Origin: Streptomyces sp. col6
GTDB lineage: Bacteria; Actinomycetota; Actinomycetes; Streptomycetales; Streptomycetaceae
Length of the DNA: 64,000 nucleotides
Direction: 5' to 3'
Assembly (NCBI RefSeq): GCF_008042035.1
Contig: NZ_RDBL01000002.1
Location: forward strand, 579,432-643,431
Part shown: positions 17,315 through 25,500 of the stretch, one piece after another
How positions within the stretch are numbered: the stretch's first letter is position 1
How the letters are laid out: every line of letters begins with the position of its first letter
The notes under the pieces: model-generated
Told to the model about the DNA's origin: nothing
Seen by the model: only the letters and a program-made list of their open reading frames with translations
Database searches by the model: none
Program-made: the position numbers and the translations under genes

Positions 17315-18436
17315 ATGAGGTTCAACGGCACCATGCGCCGCGGACTGGGCGGCACGGCGGCAGCCGTCGCCGCGATGGCCGCGCTCACGGCGTCCCAGGC
17401 ACCCCAGCTCGTCGCCCACAAGGAGACCCCGAAGCATCGGCAGGAGGCCGACGACGTCACCTGGTCCGAGGTCCCGAACGACGACTCGTACCACACCGAA
17501 CTCCCGCCGCTGAAAAGCCCGAAGCCGCCCAGGAAGGGCGAGAAGCAGAGCCCGGCGGCCAAGCAGTCGTGGGCCGAGGCGGGTATTCCTGCCACTGTGC
17601 TCGCCGCCTACCGCAGGGCCGAGAGCACGATGGGGCACAGCGATCCCGGCTGCCAGCTGCCCTGGCAGTTACTGGCGGCGATCGGCAAGGTCGAGTCCGG
17701 GCACGCGGCCGGCGGCCGGGTCGATCAGCAGGGCACGACCCGCTCGCCGATCCTCGGCCCGGTCCTCAACGGCGCGGGCTTCGCCAACATCGCGGACACT
17801 GACTCCGGCGCGTTCGACGGGGACGCGACGTACGACCGGGCGGTGGGCCCGATGCAGTTCATCCCCTCGACCTGGGCACACTGGGGCCGGGACGGCAACG
17901 GCGACGGACGCCGCGACCCGAACAACGTGTACGACGCGGCGCTGGCCGCAGGCGCCTATCTGTGCGCCGGGACGCGCGACCTGTCGATCCCCTCCGACAT
18001 GAACCGGGCGATCCTCAGCTACAACCACTCAGAAGCGTATCTGCGCACGGTGCTGTCCTGGCTGGAGTTCTACCGCAGGGGCATCCACCCGGTGGCCGAC
18101 GGCACAGGCCCGATCGCGAAGAGCCCCGGTGCCGGCAGCCCGGCCAAGCCCAAGCACCCGGTCGGCGGGTCCGGGGTGGTGCTCGGGTCCGGGCCGTGGG
18201 TGCCGGGTGGGGTGGGGCGGGTGCTGGTGCTGGGCTGCGGGCCGACCTCGATGCCGCCGCCGCCCTTGGAGCCGGACCCGAGCCCGACCACGACGAAGCC
18301 GGACCCGGGCTGCACGACGGCCGGCCCAACGCCCGACCCGACTGAGACCACCGACCCCAGCGGCTCGCCCTCGCCCGACCCCACGGACACCGACGAGCCC
18401 TGCACCAGCCCCACGCTGCCGCCCACGGCGGACTGA
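17315..18436 (+). CDS. Secreted lytic murein transglycosylase with a TTA codon (373 aa)
   Basis: Predicted to cleave peptidoglycan glycan strands, perhaps opening the wall for the Mce apparatus. It has a signal peptide (residues about 1-29, ending TASQA), a linker, then a transglycosylase domain (about 83-265). The catalytic Glu is at residue 127 in AAIGKVESGH, followed by the family hallmarks AVGPMQFIPSTW and RDPNNVYDAALAAGAYLC. The C-terminal 100 residues are a Pro/Thr/Asp-rich wall-spanning tail. ATG 17315 follows GGAGAGCACGC. Codon 119 (bases 17669-17671) is TTA, the only TTA leucine codon I found in any called gene. In Streptomyces TTA is read by the bldA tRNA, so the protein should appear late in development. 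Confidence 0.9.
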   Translation: MRFNGTMRRGLGGTAAAVAAMAALTASQAPQLVAHKETPKHRQEADDVTWSEVPNDDSYHTELPPLKSPKPPRKGEKQSPAAKQSWAEAGIPATVLAAYRRAESTMGHSDPGCQLPWQLLAAIGKVESGHAAGGRVDQQGTTRSPILGPVLNGAGFANIADTDSGAFDGDATYDRAVGPMQFIPSTWAHWGRDGNGDGRRDPNNVYDAALAAGAYLCAGTRDLSIPSDMNRAILSYNHSEAYLRTVLSWLEFYRRGIHPVADGTGPIAKSPGAGSPAKPKHPVGGSGVVLGSGPWVPGGVGRVLVLGCGPTSMPPPPLEPDPSPTTTKPDPGCTTAGPTPDPTETTDPSGSPSPDPTDTDEPCTSPTLPPTAD

Positions 18437-18437
18437 G

Positions 18438-18456
18438 ACCCGGGCGGCGGCCGGGT
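18438..18456. terminator. Short hairpin between convergent transglycosylase and ligase genes
   Basis: ACCCGG (18438-18443) pairs with CCGGGT (18451-18456) around a GC-rich loop in a 32-base convergent gap. It is a modest stem, so the assignment is tentative. Confidence 0.35.
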
Positions 18457-18468
18457 GTTCCGAAGGGC

Positions 18469-19533
18469 TCAGCCGCCGCCCGCCAGCACCTGGGCGAGGT
18501 CGTAGCGCACGACCTCCTCCAGCTGCGCGTACGTGCAGCTGTCCGGCGTACGGTCCGGCCGCCAGCGCCGCCACTGGGCCGTGTGCCGGAACCGGTCGCC
18601 CTCCATGTGGTCGTACGCCACCTCGCAGACCCGCTCCGGCCGCAGCGGCACCCAGGACATGTCCTTCTTGCCGGACCAGCGGCTCGGGGCGCCGGGCAGC
18701 CGGGCGCCCTCGTGCGCCTCGGCCTCGGCCCAGGCGCGCCACGGATGGTCCTCGGCACCGGTCAGCAGGGGCTCCAGCTCGGTGACGAGTTCGGCGCGGC
18801 GCTTCATCGGGAAGGCCGCGCACACCCCGACGTGCTGGAGCGCGCCGCTGTCGTCGTACAGTCCGAGCAGCAGCGAGCCGACGACCGGGCCGCTCTTGTG
18901 GAGGCGGTAGCCGGCGACCACGCAGTCGGCGGTCCGCTCGTGCTTGATCTTGTACATGGACCGGACGTCCGGCCGGTACGGAGCGTCGAGCGGCTTCGCC
19001 ACGACCCCGTCGAGACCCGCGCCCTCGTACTGCTCGAACCACTCCTGGGCGCGGGCCGGATCGGTCGTCGACGGGGCCAGGTACACCGGCGCCGATGCCC
19101 CGGCGAGCGCCGCCTCCAGGACCCTGCGCCGGTCCGCCTGCGGGGTGTCCAGGAGCGAGTCGTCGCCCAGCGCCAGGAGATCGAAGGCGATCAGCGCGGC
19201 CGGCGTCTGCTCGGCCAGCAGCCGCACCCGGGAGTCGGCGGGATGGATGCGCTCGCCGAGCCGGTCGAAGTCCAGCCGCCCGTCGTGCGCGACGACGATC
19301 TCGCCGTCCACCACGCAGCGCTCCGGCAGGTTCTCCCGGAAGGCGGTGACCAGTTCGGGAAAGTACCGGGTGAGCGGCTTGCCGGTCCGGCTGCCGATCA
19401 CCACCTCGTCACCGTCCCGGTGCACGATCGCCCGGAAGCCGTCCCACTTGCCCTCGTACTGCATGCCCGGCGGAATGCGCTTCACGGACTTGGCGAGCAT
19501 CGGCTTCACGGGCGGCATCACCGGCAGATCCAT
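18469..19533 (-). CDS. ATP-dependent DNA ligase, LigC/LigD ligase-domain type (354 aa)
   Basis: Seals nicks or ends using ATP; the ligase module of bacterial non-homologous end joining. I use ATG 19533. The in-frame extension upstream lacks ligase sequence and runs through the divergent gene. The adenylation motif EGKWDGFR places the nucleophilic Lys at residue 29. Further nucleotidyltransferase motifs are CVVDGEIV (about 97), LIAFDLLAL (about 122), GVVAKPLDAPY (about 179) and YKIKHERT (about 194), followed by an OB-fold domain with SLLLGLYDD and WVPLRPERVCEVAYDH. It is divergent from a LigD-type polymerase gene with a 76-base gap. No Ku gene is in this window. Confidence 0.9.
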   Translation of the reverse strand: MDLPVMPPVKPMLAKSVKRIPPGMQYEGKWDGFRAIVHRDGDEVVIGSRTGKPLTRYFPELVTAFRENLPERCVVDGEIVVAHDGRLDFDRLGERIHPADSRVRLLAEQTPAALIAFDLLALGDDSLLDTPQADRRRVLEAALAGASAPVYLAPSTTDPARAQEWFEQYEGAGLDGVVAKPLDAPYRPDVRSMYKIKHERTADCVVAGYRLHKSGPVVGSLLLGLYDDSGALQHVGVCAAFPMKRRAELVTELEPLLTGAEDHPWRAWAEAEAHEGARLPGAPSRWSGKKDMSWVPLRPERVCEVAYDHMEGDRFRHTAQWRRWRPDRTPDSCTYAQLEEVVRYDLAQVLAGGG

Positions 19534-19609
19534 GAACCGATTGTGAACCGTACGGCGACCGGAGTCTCCCGATATGCGGCATATGTGTGCCCGGCCTACC
19601 GTGGCCGAC

Positions 19610-20641
19610 ATGGCAGCAGCGGGCACAGCGGTGGAGCTGGAAGCGGCCGGACGGCCGGTCCGGCTGTCCAATCCGGACAAGGTCTACTTCCCGGAGAAGG
19701 GCTACACGAAGAGGGACGTCGCCGAATACTTCCTCGCCGTGGGCCCCGGCATCCTGCGCGCGCTGCGCAACCGGCCCACCACCCTCCAGCGGTTCGTGGA
19801 CGGCGTCGAGGGCGAGTTCTTCTACCAGAAGCGCGCCCCCAAGAACCTCCCCGACTGGATCCCCACCTCCACGATCGCCTTCCCGAGCGGGCGGTCCGCC
19901 CGGGAGATGTGCCCCACCGAGGTCGCCGCCGTCCTCTGGGCCGCCAACCTCGGCACCCTCACCTTCCACCCCTGGCCGGTCCGGGGCGGTGACACCGACC
20001 ACCCGGACGAACTGCGCATCGACCTGGACCCGCAGCCCGGCACCGATTACGCCGACGCGGTCCGCGCCGCCCAGGAGCTGCGCGGCGTCCTCGACGAGCA
20101 CGGGCTGCGCGGCTGGCCCAAAACCTCCGGCGGGCGCGGCCTGCACGTCTTCGTCCCCATCGAGCCGCGCTGGACGTTCACCGAGGTCCGGCGCGCGGCC
20201 ATCGCGGTCGGCCGCGAGCTGGAGAGCCGGATGCCGGACCGGGTCACCACCGCCTGGTGGAAGGAGGAGCGCGGCGAGCGGATCTTCGTCGACTACAACC
20301 AGACCGCCCGCGACCGCACCATCGCCTCCGCCTACTCCGTACGGCCCTTCCCGCACGCCCCGGTCTCCGCCCCGCTGCGCTGGGAGGAGCTGGACGACGC
20401 CGAACCCCGCGACTTCGACCTGCGCACCATGCCCGTGCGGTACGCGGAACACGGCGACGTGCACGCCGACATGGACCAGGAGGCGTTCCGCCTCGACTCG
20501 CTGCTGGAACTCGCCGACCGCCACGCGAGCGACGGCGGCCCCGGCGACCTGCCCTACCCGCCCGAGTACCCGAAGATGCCCGGCGAGCCGAAGCGCGTGC
20601 AGCCGAGCCGCGCCCGCCGCGACAAGGACGACGAGGCGTGA
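19610..20641 (+). CDS. ligD: LigD-type polymerase/primase domain protein (343 aa)
   Basis: Stand-alone archaeo-eukaryotic primase-type polymerase of the NHEJ system, which fills gaps at broken ends. ATG 19610 is chosen because the family N-terminus (ELEAAGRPVRLSNPDKVYFPE) begins just after it. An upstream ATG at 19574 would add 12 residues. Metal-binding Asp residues are in IDLDPQPG (D138, D140), and the SGGRGLHVFVPI block (about 173-184, with His179) is the nucleotide-binding motif. A further Asp lies in ERIFVDYNQT. The C-terminal end is Arg/Lys-rich. In many bacteria polymerase and ligase are fused in LigD; here they are separate divergent genes. It overlaps the next gene by GTGA. Confidence 0.9.
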   Translation: MAAAGTAVELEAAGRPVRLSNPDKVYFPEKGYTKRDVAEYFLAVGPGILRALRNRPTTLQRFVDGVEGEFFYQKRAPKNLPDWIPTSTIAFPSGRSAREMCPTEVAAVLWAANLGTLTFHPWPVRGGDTDHPDELRIDLDPQPGTDYADAVRAAQELRGVLDEHGLRGWPKTSGGRGLHVFVPIEPRWTFTEVRRAAIAVGRELESRMPDRVTTAWWKEERGERIFVDYNQTARDRTIASAYSVRPFPHAPVSAPLRWEELDDAEPRDFDLRTMPVRYAEHGDVHADMDQEAFRLDSLLELADRHASDGGPGDLPYPPEYPKMPGEPKRVQPSRARRDKDDEA

Positions 20642-21699
20642 GCGAGCCGGAGCACGGGGCGCACGGGCGGCCGCTGACCCGGGGCCAGAAGTGGCAGGGC
20701 TTCAAGGAGTCCCCGTACTTCCCGGCGATCGTCCTGCTGTTCATCCTCTCCGCCGCCGCCGGGCTCTTCGCCGGCTCCTACACGTACGCCATGGCCAACC
20801 CGACCCCGCACAGCGTCCCCACCGCCGTGGTCAGCGAGCCGGACACCGCGCGCGGCCGGGAGTTCGTCGCAGGGATGGACAAGGCCCTGGACGCCTCCCT
20901 GGTCATCCACGTCTTCCCGACGGCCGCCGCCGCGCGCCGGGCGCTGGAGGAGCAGGAGGTCTTCGCGATCGTGCGCTCCGGCGACCGGGGCGTGTCCCTG
21001 GACGTGGCCGCCGCTTCCGGGGCGGCCGTGGCCCAGCTGCTCGCCGAGTCGGCCGTGAAGGTGGGGGACACCCTCGGCATCCCGGTCGCCGTGCAGGACA
21101 TCAAGCCCCTGCAGAAGGGCGACCCTCGCGGGCTCGCGCTCTTCTACATCTCGCTCGCCGCGGTGATCGTCGGGTTCGTGGGCTCCATCCAGCTCAGCGT
21201 GCACGCCCGGTCGTTGATCCCGCTGGAGCGGATCGGCTTCACCGTCGCGTACTCGCTCCTCGGCGCCTTCGCCATCGCCGCCGTCGTCGACTGGCTGCTG
21301 GGCGCGGTGGATCTGCCGTTCGTCGAGTCCTGGCTGATCCTCGCGTTCACGATGTTCACCTCCGGCATGGTCTTCACCATGTTCAACACCCTGATCGGCC
21401 GCTGGGCGATGCTGCCGACCTGGGGCGTGATGGTGCTTCTGGGCAACCCCTCGTCCGGCGGAGCGGTCTCCTGGCCGCTGCTGCCCTCGCTCCTCGGACA
21501 CATCGGACGCTGGCTGCCCCCGGGAGCCTCGGTCAACGCCCAGCACACCGCCGTCTACTACCAGGGCCACCAGCGCGTCTTCCCGTATCTGGTGCTGGCG
21601 GGCTGGGCACTGGTCTCGTGCACCGTCTTCTGGGTGTGGCGCCACCGGCACCCCGGCGGCCGTGAGCACATGCCGCAGCACGCGGCGACGCTCACCTGA
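20638..21699 (+). CDS. Membrane protein, ABC-2 permease/YhgE-Pip-like (353 aa)
   Basis: GTG 20638 overlaps the polymerase stop by four bases; the frame remains open upstream only as a shadow. The product has a cytoplasmic N-terminus, one transmembrane helix (about 28-48), an extracellular domain of about 110 residues, and then five or six hydrophobic helices starting with LALFYISLAAVIVGFVGSIQLSV. It includes the GNPSSGGAVSWPLLPSLLGHIGRWLPPG loop seen in DUF3533/ABC-2-type membrane proteins. It has no ATPase partner nearby. The function is unknown; export or envelope stress roles are possible. The coupling to an NHEJ gene may be fortuitous. Confidence 0.65.
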   Translation: MSEPEHGAHGRPLTRGQKWQGFKESPYFPAIVLLFILSAAAGLFAGSYTYAMANPTPHSVPTAVVSEPDTARGREFVAGMDKALDASLVIHVFPTAAAARRALEEQEVFAIVRSGDRGVSLDVAAASGAAVAQLLAESAVKVGDTLGIPVAVQDIKPLQKGDPRGLALFYISLAAVIVGFVGSIQLSVHARSLIPLERIGFTVAYSLLGAFAIAAVVDWLLGAVDLPFVESWLILAFTMFTSGMVFTMFNTLIGRWAMLPTWGVMVLLGNPSSGGAVSWPLLPSLLGHIGRWLPPGASVNAQHTAVYYQGHQRVFPYLVLAGWALVSCTVFWVWRHRHPGGREHMPQHAATLT

Positions 21700-21846
21700 T
21701 CCGCCGCACGGCATTTCGCGACTCGCCCACGGCCATGGCGGCCCCGGGGCGGACTTTGTCCTTACTGTGGGTAAGCGATTTTCCCGTATCCCTTACGGGG
21801 CGTCGCCACATCCTCGGCAGCACCCGTCAGCAGTGGGGAGTTCGAC
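21700..21846. promoter_or_regulatory. Laccase promoter region with two small inverted repeats
   Basis: CTTAC (21761-21765) and GTAAG (21771-21775), then CCCGTA (21783-21788) and TACGGG (21794-21799), form two adjacent dyads 48-86 bases before the laccase start, in a locally AT-rich stretch. They may be regulator sites or a leader hairpin. No copper-regulator consensus was recognised. Confidence 0.4.
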
Positions 21847-22797
21847 ATGGACCGCAGAAGCTTCAGCCGACGGATGCTGATGGGCGGCGGGGTCGCCGCG
21901 GCGGCGGGGGTGACATCGTTGTCCCTTCCCGCACCCCAGGCCGTTGCAGCCCCCTCCAGCCCCCGGACGGCGCCCTTCGGGGGAGCGGTCCGGCACCTGC
22001 GCATGTATGTGGAGCAGCTGGCGGACGGCCGGATGGGCTACGGGCTGGAGAAGGGCAAGGCGACCGTGCCGGGCCCGCTGATCGAGCTCGACGAGGGCGA
22101 CACCCTGCACATCGAGTTCGTCAACACCCTGGACGTGCCCGCCGGTCTCCACGCGCACGGCGTCGACTACGACATCGCCAGCGACGGCACCCGGATGAAC
22201 GGGAGCACCGTCGAGCCGGGTTCCACCCGCACGTACACCTGGCGCACCCACCGGCCGGGGATGCGCCGCGACGGCACCTGGCAGCCCGGCAGTGCGGGCT
22301 ACTGGCACTACCACGACCACGCCGTCGGCTCCGACCACGGCACCGAAGGCATTCGCGAGGGCCTCTACGGGCCGCTGATCGTCCGGCGCAGGGGCGACAT
22401 CCTGCCGGACAGGACCATCACGATCGTGTTCAACGGCATGTCGATCAACAACACCCCGGCCGGCAAGACCCCCGACTTCACGACCACGCTCGGCGAACGG
22501 CTCGAAGTCGTCATGATCACGCACGGCGACTTCTACCACACGTTCCACCTGCACGGTCATCGCTGGGCCGACAACCGTACGGGCATGCTCACCGGCCCCG
22601 ACGACCCCAGCCGGGTCGTCGACACGAAGATCGTCGGCCCGGCGGACTCCTTCGGCTTCCAGGTGATCGCCGGCGAACACGTGGGCGCCGGCGCCTGGAT
22701 GTACCACTGCCATGTGCAGAGCCACGCCGACCGGGGGATGGGCGGGATGCTGCTCGTCGCCGACCGGGACGGCCATGTGCCCGGACACGACGGCTAG
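21847..22797 (+). CDS. Two-domain small laccase, multicopper oxidase (316 aa)
   Basis: Secreted copper oxidase that oxidises phenols and reduces oxygen to water. The length is that of the trimeric Streptomyces SLAC enzymes, about half of a classical laccase. The N-terminus [11 protein letters not shown] followed by a hydrophobic stretch is a Tat signal. All four copper motifs are present: HAHG (H102, H104), HYHDH (H154, H156, H158), HTFHLHGH (H231, H234, H236, H238) and HCHVQSH (H287, C288, H289, H293). The Cys-His pairs mark the type 1 site. ATG 21847 is preceded by GGGGAG. Streptomyces laccases are linked to development and lignin-related oxidation. It is convergent with the helicase gene with only three bases between stops. 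Confidence 0.95.
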   Translation: MDRRSFSRRMLMGGGVAAAAGVTSLSLPAPQAVAAPSSPRTAPFGGAVRHLRMYVEQLADGRMGYGLEKGKATVPGPLIELDEGDTLHIEFVNTLDVPAGLHAHGVDYDIASDGTRMNGSTVEPGSTRTYTWRTHRPGMRRDGTWQPGSAGYWHYHDHAVGSDHGTEGIREGLYGPLIVRRRGDILPDRTITIVFNGMSINNTPAGKTPDFTTTLGERLEVVMITHGDFYHTFHLHGHRWADNRTGMLTGPDDPSRVVDTKIVGPADSFGFQVIAGEHVGAGAWMYHCHVQSHADRGMGGMLLVADRDGHVPGHDG

Positions 22798-22800
22798 GCG

Positions 22801-24990
22801 CTACGGGCTCGCGAACGCCCGGAGGCGTTGCTGCTCCTCCTCGACGATGCGGCGGGCCAGCTCACCCTCCGACACGTCCACCGCGTCCGGCGTCGTCTCG
22901 GCGAGATCGCTGCGCCGGGCGTACGCGTCGAACAGGCGCTCCTTTCGGGCCACGATGGCCAGCATGCGCTGGTCGACGCTGTCCGCGGCCAGCAGCCGGT
23001 GCACCTGGACCGTCCGTATCTGGCCCATCCGGTGCGCGCGGGCCACCGCCTGGTGCTCCGTCGTCGGCTTGATCTGCGGTTCGCACAGGATGACGACGGA
23101 CGCGGCCTGCATGTTGAGCCCGACCCCGCCCGCCTGGATCTGGCTCAGCAGCACCGCGTGGCCCTCCGCGGCGGCGAAGCCGTCGACCAGCTCCTGGCGC
23201 CGGGCCGCCGCCACACTGCCCGACAGCGGCCCGAACACCCCGTCGCCCAGCGCCTCGCGCACCGTCTCCAGCACCTCGCGGAAGTACGAGAACACGACCA
23301 CCTTCAGGCCGTTGTCCGCCGCCTCCGCGACCAGCTCGCGCAGCCGGTTCAGCTTGGCGGAGGTCTCCGGACGGGCGTACGCGGCCCGGCGCATCCGCAT
23401 GAAGTGCCCGGCGGCCACCGCCTCCCGATAGGCCAGCAGATCGCCCTCGCTGAACTCCTCCCACTCGTCCACCTGGACCACGGCGGGCAGTTCGGTCAGC
23501 ACGTCCCGCTGGTTGCGCCGCAGATAGGCCGGAGCCACGGCGCGGCGGAACGCCTCCGAGCCCGCGGCGCCCTGGCCGGCGCTGACCGCGGGGGCCAGCT
23601 CGGGCCTCAGACCGCGGACCAGGCTGCGGAACTCCTCCACCCGGTTCTCCATCGGCGTCCCGGTCAGGAACAGCACCCGGTCCGTCCGTGCCGACCAGCC
23701 GGAGACCGCGCGCGAACGGCGGGTCGCCGGGTTCTTCACGTAATGGGCCTCGTCGACCACGAGCATTCCGGGGCGCACGCCGCCGTGCTCCGCGTCCGGC
23801 AGGGTGTGCAGCGCGTCGAAGGTGGTCAGGGCCACCCCGCCGGTCTCGCGCCACTCGGCGAACGCCTCCCGCCGCTCGGGGCCGTGCACCGGCACGGCGC
23901 GCAGCGTGGACCTGGCCCGGACCTCCCGCGTCCAGTTGATCAGGACGCTCGCCGGGCACACCACCAGGAAGTGCGTCTCCCCGCGCGCCGCGAGATGGGC
24001 CAGAGCCGCGATGGCCTGGACGGTCTTGCCGAGCCCCATCTCGTCGCCGAGGATCACCCGCTTCTGGACGAGCGCGAAGCGCGCGCCGAACGACTGGTAG
24101 CCGCGCAGCGACACCCGCAGCCGGGCGTCGTCCAGCCGCAGCCCGCGCACCCGGTCGGCGATCCCCGACGGCAGGAACCCCGCGGCCGCGTCCCGGTCCG
24201 GCCCCGAACCCGACAGCTCCGCCAGCAGGCTGTAGTACTCGGCGGACCGCAGCTCGAAGTCGACCCAGGCGGCCACCGGCGATTCCGGCTCCCGCAGCAG
24301 ATCGGCCGACACCTGGGCGAACAGCGGCGGCAGCCCGCGCTCCACCGCGTCGCTGACCGCCGCCCGGACGCCGGTCACGGCCTCCCGCACCCCGGCCCGC
24401 GCCCGCCGTCCCGCCAGGAGCATCCGCAGCCGGCCCCGCGCCGGTCCGGCCGCCGTCAGCGGTGGCTCCAGGCGCTCGGCCAGCGCACGGGCGCCGTCCA
24501 CCGCCCGCCGCACGTCCGGACCCGCCTCCACCAGCCGGTACAGGGCGCCGAGGAGCGCGGTCACGGCCTCGTCCCGGGTGTCCACGTCGATCCGCAGCGC
24601 CACCGTGTCCCGCACCGCGTGCGCGATCTGCGCCGCCGCGGCCAGGGTCTGGTCGGCGGTCTGCGCCCCCACGCCCGGGATCTGGCGGAGCTCGTAGCGG
24701 CTCGCCCCGTACACCTGGCCGACCGTCGTGAGGCCCGCCTGCTCGATCGCGCCGAGGCGCAGCCGGCCCTCGGTGACGTCCTTCAGCCGGGCGACGGGGA
24801 TGGCGGCGAGATCGGCGCGTACCAGCGCGTCGAGCAGAGGGTCCAGGCAGGTCCGCACGGCGGTGACGGCCCGGGTGCGGTCCGCGAGCACGCCCCGCGC
24901 GGCGTCCAGCAGACCGTCGGCGCGCACGAGCAGTTCCCGGGCGGCCCGCCCGGCCGGTGCCGCACCCTCCGCGGTCCCGCTCTCGGTCAT
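22801..24990 (-). CDS. SNF2-family DEAD/DEAH-box helicase with N-terminal helix-hairpin-helix region (729 aa)
   Basis: Predicted ATP-driven DNA translocase. ATG 24990 (MTESGTAEG...) is preceded by AGAGGGA. Another in-frame start 21 codons upstream has no ribosome binding site. The N-terminal 250 residues are helical and contain LRQIPGVGAQTADQTL (about 102-117), a helix-hairpin-helix DNA-binding element. The SNF2 motor follows: RGYQSFGARF (Q motif region), DEMGLGKT (motif I), LVVDEAHYVKN (motif II), FLTGTPMEN (motif III), then the C-terminal motifs GVGLNMQAASVVI and QAVARAHRMGQ. It ends with a predicted helix. It could act in repair or transcription; no partner gene is adjacent. Confidence 0.88.
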   Translation of the reverse strand: MTESGTAEGAAPAGRAARELLVRADGLLDAARGVLADRTRAVTAVRTCLDPLLDALVRADLAAIPVARLKDVTEGRLRLGAIEQAGLTTVGQVYGASRYELRQIPGVGAQTADQTLAAAAQIAHAVRDTVALRIDVDTRDEAVTALLGALYRLVEAGPDVRRAVDGARALAERLEPPLTAAGPARGRLRMLLAGRRARAGVREAVTGVRAAVSDAVERGLPPLFAQVSADLLREPESPVAAWVDFELRSAEYYSLLAELSGSGPDRDAAAGFLPSGIADRVRGLRLDDARLRVSLRGYQSFGARFALVQKRVILGDEMGLGKTVQAIAALAHLAARGETHFLVVCPASVLINWTREVRARSTLRAVPVHGPERREAFAEWRETGGVALTTFDALHTLPDAEHGGVRPGMLVVDEAHYVKNPATRRSRAVSGWSARTDRVLFLTGTPMENRVEEFRSLVRGLRPELAPAVSAGQGAAGSEAFRRAVAPAYLRRNQRDVLTELPAVVQVDEWEEFSEGDLLAYREAVAAGHFMRMRRAAYARPETSAKLNRLRELVAEAADNGLKVVVFSYFREVLETVREALGDGVFGPLSGSVAAARRQELVDGFAAAEGHAVLLSQIQAGGVGLNMQAASVVILCEPQIKPTTEHQAVARAHRMGQIRTVQVHRLLAADSVDQRMLAIVARKERLFDAYARRSDLAETTPDAVDVSEGELARRIVEEEQQRLRAFASP

Positions 24991-25098
24991 GTACGTCCCT
25001 CTGTCCCCGCACGTCCTGCCGGTCTCCGTGTCCGGCACCGCACATCGTCCCACGCACCACCGACAGCCGGGCCGGACACCGGGTGGGACGACGCCCCA

Positions 25099-25126
25099 TT
25101 GACGCGGCGTTGATCAGTCGTTTATC
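25099..25126 (+). promoter_or_regulatory. Candidate promoter of the WhiB-like gene
   Basis: TTGACG (25099-25104) and TTTATC (25121-25126) are separated by 16 bases and end 22 bases before the start codon. The hexamers resemble a vegetative sigma-70-type promoter; a very short leader would result. Confidence 0.4.
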
Positions 25127-25148
25127 GGGGCAGGGCAGTGTGACAACC

Positions 25149-25403
25149 ATGCTGATCAACACCGCGACCGACCCCGCCTTCTCCTGGCAGGAGACAGCAC
25201 TGTGCGCGCAGGCGGGGCCCGAGTTCTTCTTTCCGGCCCCGGGCAGTTCCACCCGTGAGGCCAAGCAGCTCTGCAACGCCTGCGAGGGACGGCAGGCGTG
25301 CCTGGAGTACGCCCTCGACAACGACGAGCGCTTCGGCGTATGGGGCGGCCTGTCCGAGAAGGAACGCGAGCGGCTGCGCAGAGTCGGGCGCGACCGGGCC
25401 TGA
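25149..25403 (+). CDS. WhiB-like (Wbl) iron-sulphur regulator (84 aa)
   Basis: Small actinomycete transcription factor that holds a 4Fe-4S cluster and partners the principal sigma factor. Four cysteines have the family spacing: C19, then C42, C45 and C51 (C-x2-C-x5-C). The turn motif GVWGG at residues 63-67 is followed by a basic C-terminus (RERLRRVGRDR) for DNA contact. The sequence FFPAPGSSTREAKQLCNACEGRQACLEYAL is close to that of developmental WhiB, though the N-terminus is shorter and different, so it may be another Wbl paralogue. No AGGAGG lies before ATG 25149. Earlier in-frame starts would read through the region upstream of the divergent helicase gene. Confidence 0.93.
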   Translation: MLINTATDPAFSWQETALCAQAGPEFFFPAPGSSTREAKQLCNACEGRQACLEYALDNDERFGVWGGLSEKERERLRRVGRDRA

Positions 25404-25500
25404 AACCGCCCCGCCCGTGCGAGACTTCGGCCTTCCGTTATTCGGCCCGCGCGTTCCGTGACCGCTGCGGAACCCGCGTCGACCTGGAGGAGAAGCCGAG

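Noticed and set aside
19587-21665. A 692-codon rightward frame through the LigD polymerase and membrane protein genes
   Set aside because: Arg/Ser/Pro-rich out-of-frame shadow; both genuine genes have recognisable motifs and a GTGA coupling in another frame.
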